Assembly: GCF_000518485.1 (NCBI RefSeq)
Contig: NZ_JADR01000001.1
Coordinates: 1-64,000 of the forward strand
Source: Olleya marilimosa CAM030
GTDB taxonomy: Bacteria > Bacteroidota > Bacteroidia > Flavobacteriales > Flavobacteriaceae
Length of the DNA stretch: 64,000 nucleotides
Direction: 5' to 3'
This document shows positions 50,612 to 59,463 of this stretch, one piece after another (position 1 is the stretch's first letter; the number at the start of each line of letters is the position of its first letter). The notes beneath the pieces were generated by a model. That model was not told the origin of the DNA, did no database searches, and worked only from the letters and a program-made list of their open reading frames with translations. A program made the position numbers and the translations under genes.

Positions 50612-51161
50612 GAATAATTTTCACCTCTCCTTTATTAGATAATTTGATAATGGTAGAGGGTTTTGCGTTTTTATTTTCGCTTTGCAAATTTACGACATAA
50701 TCCACACCTTTTAAAATAGCTTCGCTAATTTCTTCAAAGGATTTTGGTGTTGGTTGGCCTGATATATTTGCTGAGGTAGAAACTAATGGTCTACCTAAGT
50801 ATTTTATTAGTTTTTCGCAAAATTTGTGTTTAACAATACGTATGGCTAAGGTGTTATCTTCTGCTATTAAGTTTTCTGCAACTCCTGCTGGTGCGTCATA
50901 AATAACAGTAGTTGGTGTGTCTGCTAAATCTAAGATATCATAAGCTATATTTGGTACATTATCAATATGCTTTTCTAGCATACTATAATTGTTAACTAAA
51001 CAGATTAGTGCTTTACTGTCTTCGCGTTGTTTAAGTTTATACACTTTTTTGACAGCATTGGCATTGGTTGAATCACAGCCAATTCCCCAAACGGTATCTG
51101 TTGGGTATAATATAATGCCACCTTGTTTAAGGATAGCAACAATTTGATCAATATTTTCCAT
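50604..51161 (-). CDS. tsaC: L-threonylcarbamoyladenylate synthase (Sua5/YrdC family)
   Basis: This 185-residue protein makes the TC-AMP intermediate for t6A37 in ANN-decoding tRNAs, which include tRNA-Thr. Motifs are GGIILYPTDTVWGIGCDSTN, KVYKLKQREDSKAL (the KxR substrate motif), RPLVSTSANISGQPTP. It is the short YrdC-like form without the Sua5 C-terminal domain. It overlaps the cca gene by 8 bp, so two tRNA maturation genes are co-transcribed. Confidence 0.92.
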   Translation of the reverse strand: MENIDQIVAILKQGGIILYPTDTVWGIGCDSTNANAVKKVYKLKQREDSKALICLVNNYSMLEKHIDNVPNIAYDILDLADTPTTVIYDAPAGVAENLIAEDNTLAIRIVKHKFCEKLIKYLGRPLVSTSANISGQPTPKSFEEISEAILKGVDYVVNLQSENKNAKPSTIIKLSNKGEVKIIRE

Positions 51162-51173
51162 AACTTTTGTTGT

Positions 51174-51989
51174 TTAAAATAATTTAAACCTTTTCTTTTT
51201 TTGCGTCCAATTACTCTGAAAAATAACACCTAGATATACTTTTTTAAGCTTGTCTATATCGTGGAATTTTTTTTCGATGTCAAATTGCTTTTTATAATGG
51301 TAGACTTTAAAAAAACCTTCGATAGGTAAAATTGGTATTAGATTACACACTCTAAGATACTCACCATAAATTACTGTTTCAGATGGGATTGCAGTTTTTT
51401 CAATGTCATTAAAAAAATCTTCAAATTTTTGATTTTTACTTGCTAAAAACACCTCGTTAAAATGCTGCCACACTTTGCAAGACCATAGGTAAGGTGATGG
51501 TCCGTAATCCCATTGTTTACCTTTAGTACCCAAAATTTTTCTGGTAGCTTTTAAGGCTTGCTTAAAAAAAATAGTTTCTGTATCCATGTCTATACGTTCC
51601 ATAGTTTCTAAAAACGATTTAGATTCGTGCATGATGGTATACGGTATATTGTCAGAGTATATAAAGTCCGATAGATAGAAATTTTTTATAAACTGACTGT
51701 CGGAATCTATACATAAGTAATTATTGGCAACATTTAATCTATAAAATTGTGTCTTAATAATTTGTTGGTATCTCCATCCATCTGTAACATTGGTTTTATA
51801 AATACTGCTATCTTTAATAAGGGTGTGTTGCGTGTTTAAATTATCTTGGAAGTAATCATAATCTTCATCATTTACCGAAATATAAACAGGGATTTTATCA
51901 ATGTTGTATTCATTAATAGAATTAATTAATACTTTAGCACGTTCAAAATCTGGTTTGTAAGTTTTTATTAGGATAGCAAGTTGGTGCAT
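51174..51989 (-). CDS. DUF6492-like glycosyltransferase-type protein
   Basis: This 271-residue protein starts IKTYKPDFERAKVLINSINEYN and carries a DxD-like motif in YLCIDSDSQFIKNF (about 91-94), with a GT-A-like fold order and QWDYGPSPYLWSCKVWQHF later. It resembles the DUF6492 family found in polysaccharide loci; that assignment is from memory. I start it at ATG 51989 (MHQLAILIKTY) because a -7 element covers the upstream ATG at 52016. It lies 12 bp before tsaC but begins the glycan cluster. Confidence 0.75.
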   Translation of the reverse strand: MHQLAILIKTYKPDFERAKVLINSINEYNIDKIPVYISVNDEDYDYFQDNLNTQHTLIKDSSIYKTNVTDGWRYQQIIKTQFYRLNVANNYLCIDSDSQFIKNFYLSDFIYSDNIPYTIMHESKSFLETMERIDMDTETIFFKQALKATRKILGTKGKQWDYGPSPYLWSCKVWQHFNEVFLASKNQKFEDFFNDIEKTAIPSETVIYGEYLRVCNLIPILPIEGFFKVYHYKKQFDIEKKFHDIDKLKKVYLGVIFQSNWTQKKKRFKLF

Positions 51990-52013
51990 GAATAAAATAG
52001 ACTTAAGTTTAAG

Positions 52014-52021
52014 CAAATTTA
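52014..52021 (-). promoter_or_regulatory. -7 element (TAAATTTG) that decides the DUF6492-like start
   Basis: TAAATTTG on the minus strand overlaps the ATG at 52016, so that codon cannot be in the mRNA; the start moves to 51989. Confidence 0.5.
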
Positions 52022-52076
52022 GCTTTTTTTAAGTGATTAAGTATTATTAATTTTTAAGGTTAACTAAATTACTAAC

Positions 52077-53225
52077 ATGAAAAATATACTTTTCTTCTAT
52101 CCCGAGAATCCGTTATTAAAACAACAAGGTAATAATGCAAGAGCTTTTTGTTTGTTAGAATATTTTAAAGCACAAAACTATCAAGTAGATTTTGTGTCTT
52201 TAGAGCAACCTGATAAAGAAAATTTCACAAATACTCATTTAGACACTTTAAAGCGTAAGCATTTAATTACAAATGGCTGGCTTTTAAAAAGAAGTAAACG
52301 TAGCGGAATTAAATATTTACTATTTAGTATAAAACAAAAAATCAGTAATCTGTTTAATAATAAAGTTTCGGATTTTGACAGAATAAGGTTTGGTCAAGGC
52401 GAAGAGTTAGCCTTAATTACCAAGGATAAAACTTATGATATAATCATTATATCCTACGCCTATTATCATGGGTTTTTAAAATATTTAAATACAACACTTT
52501 CTAAAACAATAGTTGATACACATGATTTTTTAACCTCGCAGTTTCAAAGTCATAAACAATTTAATTTAGGTAATTATTTTAGTCATGAAATCCAGTTATT
52601 AAACGATTTTGATACGGTTTGGGCTATTTCATCAGAAGAACATTATTTATATTCTCAATTTATAGGAGATAAAGTTAAATTAGCACCTCATGTACTAGAA
52701 GATAATTCGTCCAAGATTAATCAAGTTAAAAGTATAGATTTAATCTACGTAGCAAGCGATAATAGTCATAATGTAAAAGCAGCTCAGTGGTTTTTTAACA
52801 ACGTATATCCTTTATTAAATAAGGACATTACTATTACAGTTGTTGGAAAAATTAGTCAGGTCATTCCAGATTTTAAAAATGTTAACAAACAGTCTTACGT
52901 AGAGGATTTGTCAAGTTTATACCAAGCATCAAGAGTATCTATATGTCCAATGTTAACAGGAACTGGATTAAAAATAAAAGTTGTCGAAGCTTTGTCTTAT
53001 GCATTACCTGTGGTTTGTAACGAGAGAGGTTTGGATGGACTTTTAAACAAAACCAATAATGGATGCATGGTAACAAACTCTGAGACTGAGTTTGCAGCAT
53101 TTATAGATCAATTATTAACAGACAAAAAAATGTATGATATGCAAAGTGAATTAGCTGCCGAATTTTTTAAACAGTCTTTCTCTAAACAATCCGTATACAG
53201 TAAATTAAATGCAAGTTTAAAATGA
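52077..53225 (+). CDS. glycosyltransferase family 4-like protein
   Basis: This 382-residue GT-B fold enzyme has an N-terminal acceptor half (MKNILFFYPENPLLKQQGNNARAFCLLEYF) and a donor half with DLIYVASDNSHNVKAAQWFFNNVYP, SSLYQASRVSICPMLTGTGLKIKVVEALSYALPVV, whose LKIKVVEAL segment is the usual sugar-nucleotide-binding EX7E-type region. Donor and acceptor are unknown. It overlaps the next GT by 4 bp (ATGA), so they are translated together. Confidence 0.88.
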   Translation: MKNILFFYPENPLLKQQGNNARAFCLLEYFKAQNYQVDFVSLEQPDKENFTNTHLDTLKRKHLITNGWLLKRSKRSGIKYLLFSIKQKISNLFNNKVSDFDRIRFGQGEELALITKDKTYDIIIISYAYYHGFLKYLNTTLSKTIVDTHDFLTSQFQSHKQFNLGNYFSHEIQLLNDFDTVWAISSEEHYLYSQFIGDKVKLAPHVLEDNSSKINQVKSIDLIYVASDNSHNVKAAQWFFNNVYPLLNKDITITVVGKISQVIPDFKNVNKQSYVEDLSSLYQASRVSICPMLTGTGLKIKVVEALSYALPVVCNERGLDGLLNKTNNGCMVTNSETEFAAFIDQLLTDKKMYDMQSELAAEFFKQSFSKQSVYSKLNASLK

Positions 53226-54439
53226 GTTTAAAATCACTTAAAAATCAGTTTAAAACCTATTTGTTAACTAAAAAACTGAAAAAAAATAATATCCTGTTTA
53301 ACCTAAGTGATTTTACGTTTTCCGATAAAAACGTATTAATTATTGACGAGATTATACCCGAATTTAATAAAGATTCTGGGTCTAGACGTCTAACTGAAAT
53401 CATTAAACTGTTGCTTAAAAATAAAGTTTCCGTTTTTTTGATTGCAGACCTAAAACAGTATAAATATAAAAGTGATTACATTCAAAAATTTAAAGATTTA
53501 GGCGTTAATGTATACCAACCTAGTATAGATCAAAAAGGGCAACAGGTAACTAAAGAGGACTTTATTAAGTTAATTGCCCCTAAAATAGACGTCGCATGGT
53601 TACATAGACCAACAATATTTAGCAAGTTTCAGTCCTTGGTTAAAACTGCTAATCCAAATATAAAGTTGGTATTTGATATGGTGGATTTTCATTATGTCAG
53701 ATTATTAAGAGAATATGAACTTAATAAAGATGAAGCATTAAAGGCTGAAGCCGAAAAATTTCTTAAAATAGAATTAGAAAATTGTAAAAATGCTGATGTT
53801 GTCATTGCAATTTCAACAACTGATAAAGAATTGCTTAAACAACATTTTAATACAGACGAAAAAGTAGTTTTAATTAGTAATATTCATCAACATATCGATA
53901 AGTCAGATAATTTTAATTCATTTGAAAACAGAAACGACTTATTATTTGTTGGTAGTTTTAGACATGATCCCAATAGTGATGCAGTTAAGTATTTAAAAGA
54001 AAACATTATGCCTCTTGTTTGGAAGGATATTCCGGATTTAAAAGTTAACATTATTGGTAGTTATATCACTGAGGATATTGAGGCTTTAGCATCAGATAAA
54101 TTTAAATTGTTAGGATTTGTAGACGATTTAAATGCAGTAATCAATACCACAAAACTGTTTGTAGCTCCTTTACGTTTTGGAGCAGGAATTAAGGGTAAAA
54201 TAGGTCAGAGTTTGGAGCATAGTTTACCATTAGTAACAACAAATGTGGGAGCAGAAGGGTTTGATTTTGGAGAGCAAACTAATGTGATGATTGCTAATAA
54301 TGCAGAAGCAATAGCTCAAAAAGTAATTGATTTATATACTAACAAAATACTTTGGGAAGAAGCGTCTAACAGTTGTAAAACTATATTAGAACCTTTTTCA
54401 TTAAAAGTAACTGAAAACCAAGTTCTACAAATAATTTAA
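53222..54439 (+). CDS. glycosyltransferase family 4-like protein
   Basis: This 405-residue GT-B protein has NVLIIDEIIPEFNKDSGSRR near its start, DVVIAISTTDKELL in the middle and a donor domain with LLFVGSFRHDPNSDAVKYL and APLRFGAGIKGKIGQSLEHSLPLVTTNVGAEG. It is related to the preceding gene, with which it overlaps by 4 bp. The SGSRR near the N terminus and the C-terminal Rossmann fold suggest a surface polysaccharide role; sugar unknown. Its stop overlaps the convergent gene by 4 bp (TTAA). Confidence 0.87.
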   Translation: MSLKSLKNQFKTYLLTKKLKKNNILFNLSDFTFSDKNVLIIDEIIPEFNKDSGSRRLTEIIKLLLKNKVSVFLIADLKQYKYKSDYIQKFKDLGVNVYQPSIDQKGQQVTKEDFIKLIAPKIDVAWLHRPTIFSKFQSLVKTANPNIKLVFDMVDFHYVRLLREYELNKDEALKAEAEKFLKIELENCKNADVVIAISTTDKELLKQHFNTDEKVVLISNIHQHIDKSDNFNSFENRNDLLFVGSFRHDPNSDAVKYLKENIMPLVWKDIPDLKVNIIGSYITEDIEALASDKFKLLGFVDDLNAVINTTKLFVAPLRFGAGIKGKIGQSLEHSLPLVTTNVGAEGFDFGEQTNVMIANNAEAIAQKVIDLYTNKILWEEASNSCKTILEPFSLKVTENQVLQII

Positions 54440-55326
54440 CCTTTAGCTCGCATTGAAAACCTTAAAGAATCTCCACCTTTTAGTGTAATTTTAAAAGGTA
54501 CTAAGTGTTTTTTAGGTTTAAAAATACTTTTAATACCGTATTTTAAAATTAAGACAAATCTTAAAAATTGATAGTACAACGTACTGTAGTTTTTCTTTAT
54601 TACATAAAGGTAAGAGACCGTAAACTCACGTTTTAGGGCAACATTTCCGGAGCTTTTTCCCATGTAATGAATAAATGTAGATTTAGGATAATATTGTGTT
54701 ATGTAACCTTGCTTTTTTAAACGTAAGCAAATATCCATTTCTTCATAAAACAAAAATATTTTAGGATCAAAACCACCACATTTTTTGTATGCTTCGGTTT
54801 TAAAAAACATAAAAGCACCAGAGACTAAATCTACCGTAAAGGGTTCTGATAAGTCAGAGTTATATAGATTGCTGTAATATTTAACAGGTTTTTTTTGATT
54901 AAATAAATGGTATTTTAAATCTATAAATTGTCTAAAACTATATTTAAAAGGTTGCCCATTTTCATCTACTTGTTTTAGACCAATACAGCCTACTTTTGGA
55001 TTAGATTGGCTGTAATTTAGTAATTGTAATAAACTGTTTTCAGTCAACTCTGCATCATTATTTACAAATGCTAAATGGTTACCACTAGCATGTTGGTAAC
55101 CCAAATCATTTCCGCCTCCAAAGCCTAAATTTTCTTTGCTTTTAATTAATGTAAAATCAGCATTTTGCAAGTGTGCTTCTAAAGACTTAACATCTTCAGG
55201 TTTTGATTGATTATCAACAACAATAATCTCAAAACTAAGGTCTTTAGTAAATTTGTAAATAGAGTCAATACAATTAATGGTATAACCAGAAGAATTAAAG
55301 TTTACAATAATTATAGAAACGTCCAT
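54436..55326 (-). CDS. glycosyltransferase family 2 (rhamnosyltransferase-like)
   Basis: This 296-residue GT-A protein starts DVSIIIVNFNSSGYTINCIDSIY and has EIIVVDNQSKPEDV, NLGFGGGNDLGYQHA, the metal-binding FVNNDAEL (NND in place of DxD), VSGAFMFFKTEAYKKCGGFDPKIFLFYEEMDICLRLKKQG. This pattern is common to WbbL-type rhamnosyltransferases; the sugar is inferred. A basic C terminus (FKPKKHLVPFKITLKG) may rest on the membrane. Confidence 0.88.
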   Translation of the reverse strand: MDVSIIIVNFNSSGYTINCIDSIYKFTKDLSFEIIVVDNQSKPEDVKSLEAHLQNADFTLIKSKENLGFGGGNDLGYQHASGNHLAFVNNDAELTENSLLQLLNYSQSNPKVGCIGLKQVDENGQPFKYSFRQFIDLKYHLFNQKKPVKYYSNLYNSDLSEPFTVDLVSGAFMFFKTEAYKKCGGFDPKIFLFYEEMDICLRLKKQGYITQYYPKSTFIHYMGKSSGNVALKREFTVSYLYVIKKNYSTLYYQFLRFVLILKYGIKSIFKPKKHLVPFKITLKGGDSLRFSMRAKG

Positions 55327-55418
55327 GTAGTTGATTTTTGGGTAAAAATAAATAAAACCAATAGATTGACTAACTTAAGTTTTAATATTTATTAGTTTTG
55401 TTTAACTAATTATTTATA

Positions 55419-56318
55419 ATGAAAAATATTGTTGTTGGTTTTTTGATGTCTTACGACTACGAGAAATTAAAACTGTCTATTCCTCCAGTTTATGAAAAAG
55501 CAGATAAAATTTATTTGGCTTTAGACCATAAACAACGTACATGGAAAGGCGAACCTTTTGAGGTGGATTCTAGTTTTTTTGATTGGCTTACTAATTTTGA
55601 TAAAGATCAAAAAATTGAAATTTATAAGGACAATTTTTATGTACCTGAGCTAAATGCTATCCAAAACGATACCAGAGAACGTCACATGTTGTCATTAAAA
55701 ATGGGTATTGGTAATTGGTTAGTGCAAGTGGATGCTGACGAGATTTTTATAGACTTTAGTCAGTTTGTTAAAACATTACGTCAACACGATCATTTTTTGG
55801 ATAATCCTAAGAAAAATCCAGTTCAAATAGCAGGTTTTTTAATTAATATTTATAAGTATTTAGAAGATGGAATACTTTACGTGGATGAGCCTACAAAAGT
55901 AATGTTGGCGACCAATTACCCCAATTATAAATACGCCAGAAATAGTAAAGAGCGTGTGATTTATACAAATAATGTATTGTTACACGAGTGTTTGTCTAGA
56001 GACGAGGCGTCTTTAAAATTTAAACTAGATAATTGGGGACACTCCCATGAGCTTAACGATCAGTTTTTTCCAAAATGGCAAAAAGCAGATAAAAACAATT
56101 ACAAAGAATTAAAAAACCTGTTTTATTTAGATCCAGAAATCTGGAAAAGCTTAGGGTATTTTCCAACACATGATTTAAATGAAATTAAAAATTTAGTGGA
56201 AAAAGATGAAACTTTAGCTCCTTCTAAAGCCTTTTTACGCAAAAAAAACTTTGGACAATGGTTTAAGTTTTTAAAGATTTTTAATAAAAGTAAAATCGAA
56301 TTCGAATCTTATTTTTAG
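55419..56318 (+). CDS. GT-A fold glycosyltransferase-like protein
   Basis: This 299-residue protein begins KNIVVGFLMSYDYEKLKLSIPPVYEKADKIYLALDHKQRTW and has a DxD motif, NWLVQVDADEIFIDF (D105-A-D107). The fold order suits a family 2-like transferase with an unusual N terminus. The DNWGHSHELND segment near residue 210 could supply a catalytic His. It is preceded by a TAGTTTTG -7 element and followed 1 bp later by the next GT. Sugar unknown. Confidence 0.8.
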   Translation: MKNIVVGFLMSYDYEKLKLSIPPVYEKADKIYLALDHKQRTWKGEPFEVDSSFFDWLTNFDKDQKIEIYKDNFYVPELNAIQNDTRERHMLSLKMGIGNWLVQVDADEIFIDFSQFVKTLRQHDHFLDNPKKNPVQIAGFLINIYKYLEDGILYVDEPTKVMLATNYPNYKYARNSKERVIYTNNVLLHECLSRDEASLKFKLDNWGHSHELNDQFFPKWQKADKNNYKELKNLFYLDPEIWKSLGYFPTHDLNEIKNLVEKDETLAPSKAFLRKKNFGQWFKFLKIFNKSKIEFESYF

Positions 56319-56319
56319 T

Positions 56320-57117
56320 ATGAAAGATTTAAAAACAACCTTGTTAATAGCTACTTACAATTGGCCTGAAGCGTTAGATCTGGTTTTACAAAGCGTACTA
56401 AACCAAAGTCAGTTACCTGATGAAGTTATTATTGCAGATGATGGATCAACTAATGAGACTAAAGTTTTAATTGATAGCTTTAAGACAAAATTTGAAATTC
56501 CTTTGATTCATATTTGGCAAAAAGACGAAGGATTTAAAAAAGCCCATATTTTAAATAAAGCAATAGCAAAAGCGTCAGGAGAATATATAATACAGGTCGA
56601 TGGAGATTGTATCATGCATTCGCATTTTATTAAAGATCATTTACAGTTTGTTCAAGATGACACCTATTTATTTGGATCTAGAGTTAATATCCAAAAGGAT
56701 TATTTAGACACTTTGTTTAAGACTAAACAAATCACTTTTTCAGCTTTTTCTAAAGGAATAAAAAAACGTACTCGTGCTTTACACATACCCATTTTAAGTA
56801 AATTGTATAAACCAAATGCTGAGTTTTCAAGCAAATTTAGAGGTTGTAATACGTCTTATTTTAAAAAAGATTTTATTGCTGTTAATGGTTATAATGAAGA
56901 TATAACTGGTTGGGGAAGAGAGGACTCTGAGTTAGTGTTAAGAATGCATAATAATGGTTTGCAAGCTAGACGTTTACGTTATAGAGGTATTGTGTTTCAT
57001 ATATATCATAACGAAAAATCTAGAGATAGATTTGAGATTAATGATACTATTGAGCAAAAAACTATTACTCAAAGTATTAAATGGGCAAAAAACGGAGTAG
57101 ATAAGTATTTACCTTAA
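56320..57117 (+). CDS. glycosyltransferase family 2, paralogue of the one at 59464
   Basis: This 265-residue GT-A enzyme has TLLIATYNWPEALDLVLQSVLNQS, VIIADDGSTNET, the metal-binding VDGDCIMH (DGD), and the acceptor-side GWGREDSELVLRMHNNG (ED catalytic base). The FRGCNTSYFKKDFIAVNGYNED part resembles galactosyltransferase-type GT2 enzymes. The gene at 59464 shares the order and motifs. It starts 1 bp after the previous GT and its stop overlaps the convergent gene by 4 bp. Confidence 0.9.
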   Translation: MKDLKTTLLIATYNWPEALDLVLQSVLNQSQLPDEVIIADDGSTNETKVLIDSFKTKFEIPLIHIWQKDEGFKKAHILNKAIAKASGEYIIQVDGDCIMHSHFIKDHLQFVQDDTYLFGSRVNIQKDYLDTLFKTKQITFSAFSKGIKKRTRALHIPILSKLYKPNAEFSSKFRGCNTSYFKKDFIAVNGYNEDITGWGREDSELVLRMHNNGLQARRLRYRGIVFHIYHNEKSRDRFEINDTIEQKTITQSIKWAKNGVDKYLP

Positions 57118-57860
57118 TCTATATTACGATACATGGTCCATAATTGGATATAGCGTTTAAACACCGAAAACGCATGGACATAACAAATAATAAACCCTTC
57201 TTTACCATCTAAAAATCCAAACCTTAAAAAGTATTGGTGCATAAATCTGTACCAAGGTCTAAATAAAAAATGATACAAATTTGGACGTACATTTTTTTTA
57301 AATAAAGCTTCAGCTTGTAATTTACTGTACTGCGTTAATTTTTGATTATAATTATCAAAATCTTTGTACGTTTGATGTTTAACGTGATGTTTTAATTTAC
57401 CAATGGTAGCAGTAGTTTGTATAGCTTCATGGACTAATTTACCGTTATACTTACAATAATTTTTGTTAAATAAACGCACTGCAATATCTGTTTGAAAGCC
57501 ACTATATTTAATACGTTTACCCATAAAATGGTAATCACGCTTTACGCGGAAAGCTTTAGCTGTTGGATTAGACCTCACAGTAGCGACAAGCTCTGTAGCT
57601 AAGGCTTCAGGCACTTCTTCATCCAAATCAAAAAAAGTCACCCAATCATGTTTTGCTAAGCTAATTGCATAATTTTTTTGTGAGGAAAAATCATCAAAAA
57701 CACGCTTGACAAACGTGACTTTTGGATGTTGTGCTAATGCTTCGGTATGGTCAGTACTAAAGGAGTCTACGATAATAATTTCATCTGCAAAAGACATACT
57801 GTTAATATAGCGTTCTATATTATGTGCTTCGTTAAATGTTATTGCTAGAGCAGTTATCAT
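57114..57860 (-). CDS. glycosyltransferase family 2 (WaaE-like), paralogue of the one at 58682
   Basis: This 248-residue protein has ITALAITFNEAHNIERYINSM, EIIIVDSFSTDHTEALA, FDDFSSQKNYAISLAKHDWVTFFDLDEEVPEAL, typical of lipopolysaccharide-core glucosyl- or heptosyl-side transferases of the WaaE/KdtX type. FRPWYRFMHQYFLRFGFLDGKEGFIICYVHAF is the conserved basic and hydrophobic C terminus. I use ATG 57860 because a -7 element at 57884-57891 lies downstream of the ATG at 57896. Confidence 0.88.
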   Translation of the reverse strand: MITALAITFNEAHNIERYINSMSFADEIIIVDSFSTDHTEALAQHPKVTFVKRVFDDFSSQKNYAISLAKHDWVTFFDLDEEVPEALATELVATVRSNPTAKAFRVKRDYHFMGKRIKYSGFQTDIAVRLFNKNYCKYNGKLVHEAIQTTATIGKLKHHVKHQTYKDFDNYNQKLTQYSKLQAEALFKKNVRPNLYHFLFRPWYRFMHQYFLRFGFLDGKEGFIICYVHAFSVFKRYIQLWTMYRNID

Positions 57861-57883
57861 GCAAGAGAAAATCAGATTTTTGC

Positions 57884-57891
57884 CAAATATA
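57884..57891 (-). promoter_or_regulatory. -7 element (TATATTTG) that decides the WaaE-like start
   Basis: TATATTTG on the minus strand lies inside the longer frame, 24 bp upstream of ATG 57860, so that the ATG at 57896 would not be transcribed. Confidence 0.55.
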
Positions 57892-57940
57892 ACCATTAGG
57901 CTTTATATATTTGTGTGCAGAGTATTCAAATTAAAACAAC

Positions 57941-58660
57941 GTGCCAAAATTACCCATTTTAATGTATCATAGTGTCACCTCTAAATCTCATGAGAGTAAA
58001 GGGTTGACCATTGACGTCAAAATTTTAGAAACACAATTATTGTATCTAAAAGCAAATGGTTACACGACGTTGCATTTTAAAGATTTACAACAATTTAATT
58101 CTGCTAAGGATTTTCCAAAAAAAGCAGTAATAATCACGTTTGATGATGTATATGTTAACCAGTTGGAGTTAGCCTATCCATTATTTGTAAAACACAATTT
58201 AAAGGCTTGTTTTTATATACCTTTTAAATATGTAAATGGTGTTAATACTTGGGATGAAGGAGAAGAGCCTATCATGTCTGTGGAACAATTACAGAGTTTA
58301 GATAATACTGTAATAGAGTTAGGTTTACATAGTTTTGCACATCAACGTTATGACCAATTATCAATTGAAGCGATCCAAGCAGATTTTGATTTATGTAAAG
58401 CGTTTATAGTAAAAAACAACTTAGATATTAATAATACCTTAGCCTATCCTTACGGGAAGTATCCTAAAACAGGAGAGGAGCAGCATGCTTTTTTTAAATG
58501 TTTAAAGGATAATAATATTGCTTACGGTTTACGTATTGGTAACAGAGTTAATAAATTTCCGTTTAAAAACCATTACGAAATTCAGCGTTTAGATATTAAA
58601 GGAGATGATAGCATGAAAGTTTTTCAGCGAAAGCTTAAAAAAGGAAAAAACTGGTTTTAG
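57941..58660 (+). CDS. polysaccharide deacetylase family protein (NodB fold)
   Basis: This 239-residue protein carries the NodB motifs: motif 1 VIITFDDVYVNQ (catalytic and metal Asp), motif 2 LGLHSFAHQRYDQL (H-x3-H metal ligands), motif 3 TLAYPYGKY, and a starting PILMYHSVT. It removes N-acetyl (or formyl) groups from a polysaccharide or glycolipid. There is no signal peptide, so it probably acts in the cytoplasm on a lipid-linked sugar of the LPS core (inference). It sits between two pairs of paralogous transferases. Confidence 0.9.
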   Translation: MPKLPILMYHSVTSKSHESKGLTIDVKILETQLLYLKANGYTTLHFKDLQQFNSAKDFPKKAVIITFDDVYVNQLELAYPLFVKHNLKACFYIPFKYVNGVNTWDEGEEPIMSVEQLQSLDNTVIELGLHSFAHQRYDQLSIEAIQADFDLCKAFIVKNNLDINNTLAYPYGKYPKTGEEQHAFFKCLKDNNIAYGLRIGNRVNKFPFKNHYEIQRLDIKGDDSMKVFQRKLKKGKNWF

Positions 58661-58681
58661 CAATTACAGTTACATTATATT

Positions 58682-59419
58682 TTACCTAATCCCTTTTTGA
58701 AGTAACATTAACTTGACATACCTAGAAAATACACCATAAGCATTAACGCTAGCAACGGTTAATCCAGGAATACCATCCATAAATCCACGTCGTAATATAT
58801 AACTACTAAAAAAGCGATAAAAGGGTTTAAATGCTAAATGAAAATAAGTAGCTTTTTTACCTTTTTTTAGCATTTGCTCTGCCTGAAACCATGCATAGCT
58901 ATCTTTTTTACTGATATAGTGTAGTAATCCTTTATAGGTAAAATGAAGCACAGGGTTTTTTAATTGACCAATGGTACCATCAATAATCAATTTTTCGTGT
59001 ACCAAACCTTCAAATTTGCAATTGTTACGTTTTACTAATCGTGTTACATTATCACTATGATGGTATAAAAAACGATTCATGTAATAATGCGGAAAGTTTA
59101 ACTTGTAGCCAGCATGTTTGTTACTTTTAATGGCTTCAAATATTTCCTGTTGTAAGGCATAAGGTATACGCTCGTCAGCATCTACAAACAAAATCCATTC
59201 GCCTTTTGCAAATTGTAAGGCGTGATTTTTTTGATTAGAAAAATTGTCAAACGCACGCAAATAGACTTCGCAACCCATTTGTTTTGCTATTTGTACAGTA
59301 TTATCAGTACTATTGGAGTCCACGACAATAACTTGAGAAGCAAAGTCCACAGATTGGATCGCTTGCGCAATGTAAGCTTCCTCGTTATAAGTTGGTATAA
59401 TTACTGTAATAGCATCCAT
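58682..59419 (-). CDS. glycosyltransferase family 2 (WaaE-like), paralogue of the one at 57114
   Basis: This 245-residue protein has ITVIIPTYNEEAYIAQAIQSVDFASQVIVVDSNSTDNT, FDNFSNQKNHALQFAKGEWILFVDADERIPYAL (DAD), and a C terminus AFKPFYRFFSSYILRRGFMDGIPGLTVASVNAYGVF that matches its paralogue almost motif for motif. The two probably add similar sugars at different core positions (inference). Confidence 0.9.
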   Translation of the reverse strand: MDAITVIIPTYNEEAYIAQAIQSVDFASQVIVVDSNSTDNTVQIAKQMGCEVYLRAFDNFSNQKNHALQFAKGEWILFVDADERIPYALQQEIFEAIKSNKHAGYKLNFPHYYMNRFLYHHSDNVTRLVKRNNCKFEGLVHEKLIIDGTIGQLKNPVLHFTYKGLLHYISKKDSYAWFQAEQMLKKGKKATYFHLAFKPFYRFFSSYILRRGFMDGIPGLTVASVNAYGVFSRYVKLMLLQKGIR

Positions 59420-59463
59420 ATAAAAACCAAAATTACTAAAATAATTTTATCTTTGTAGCTATA

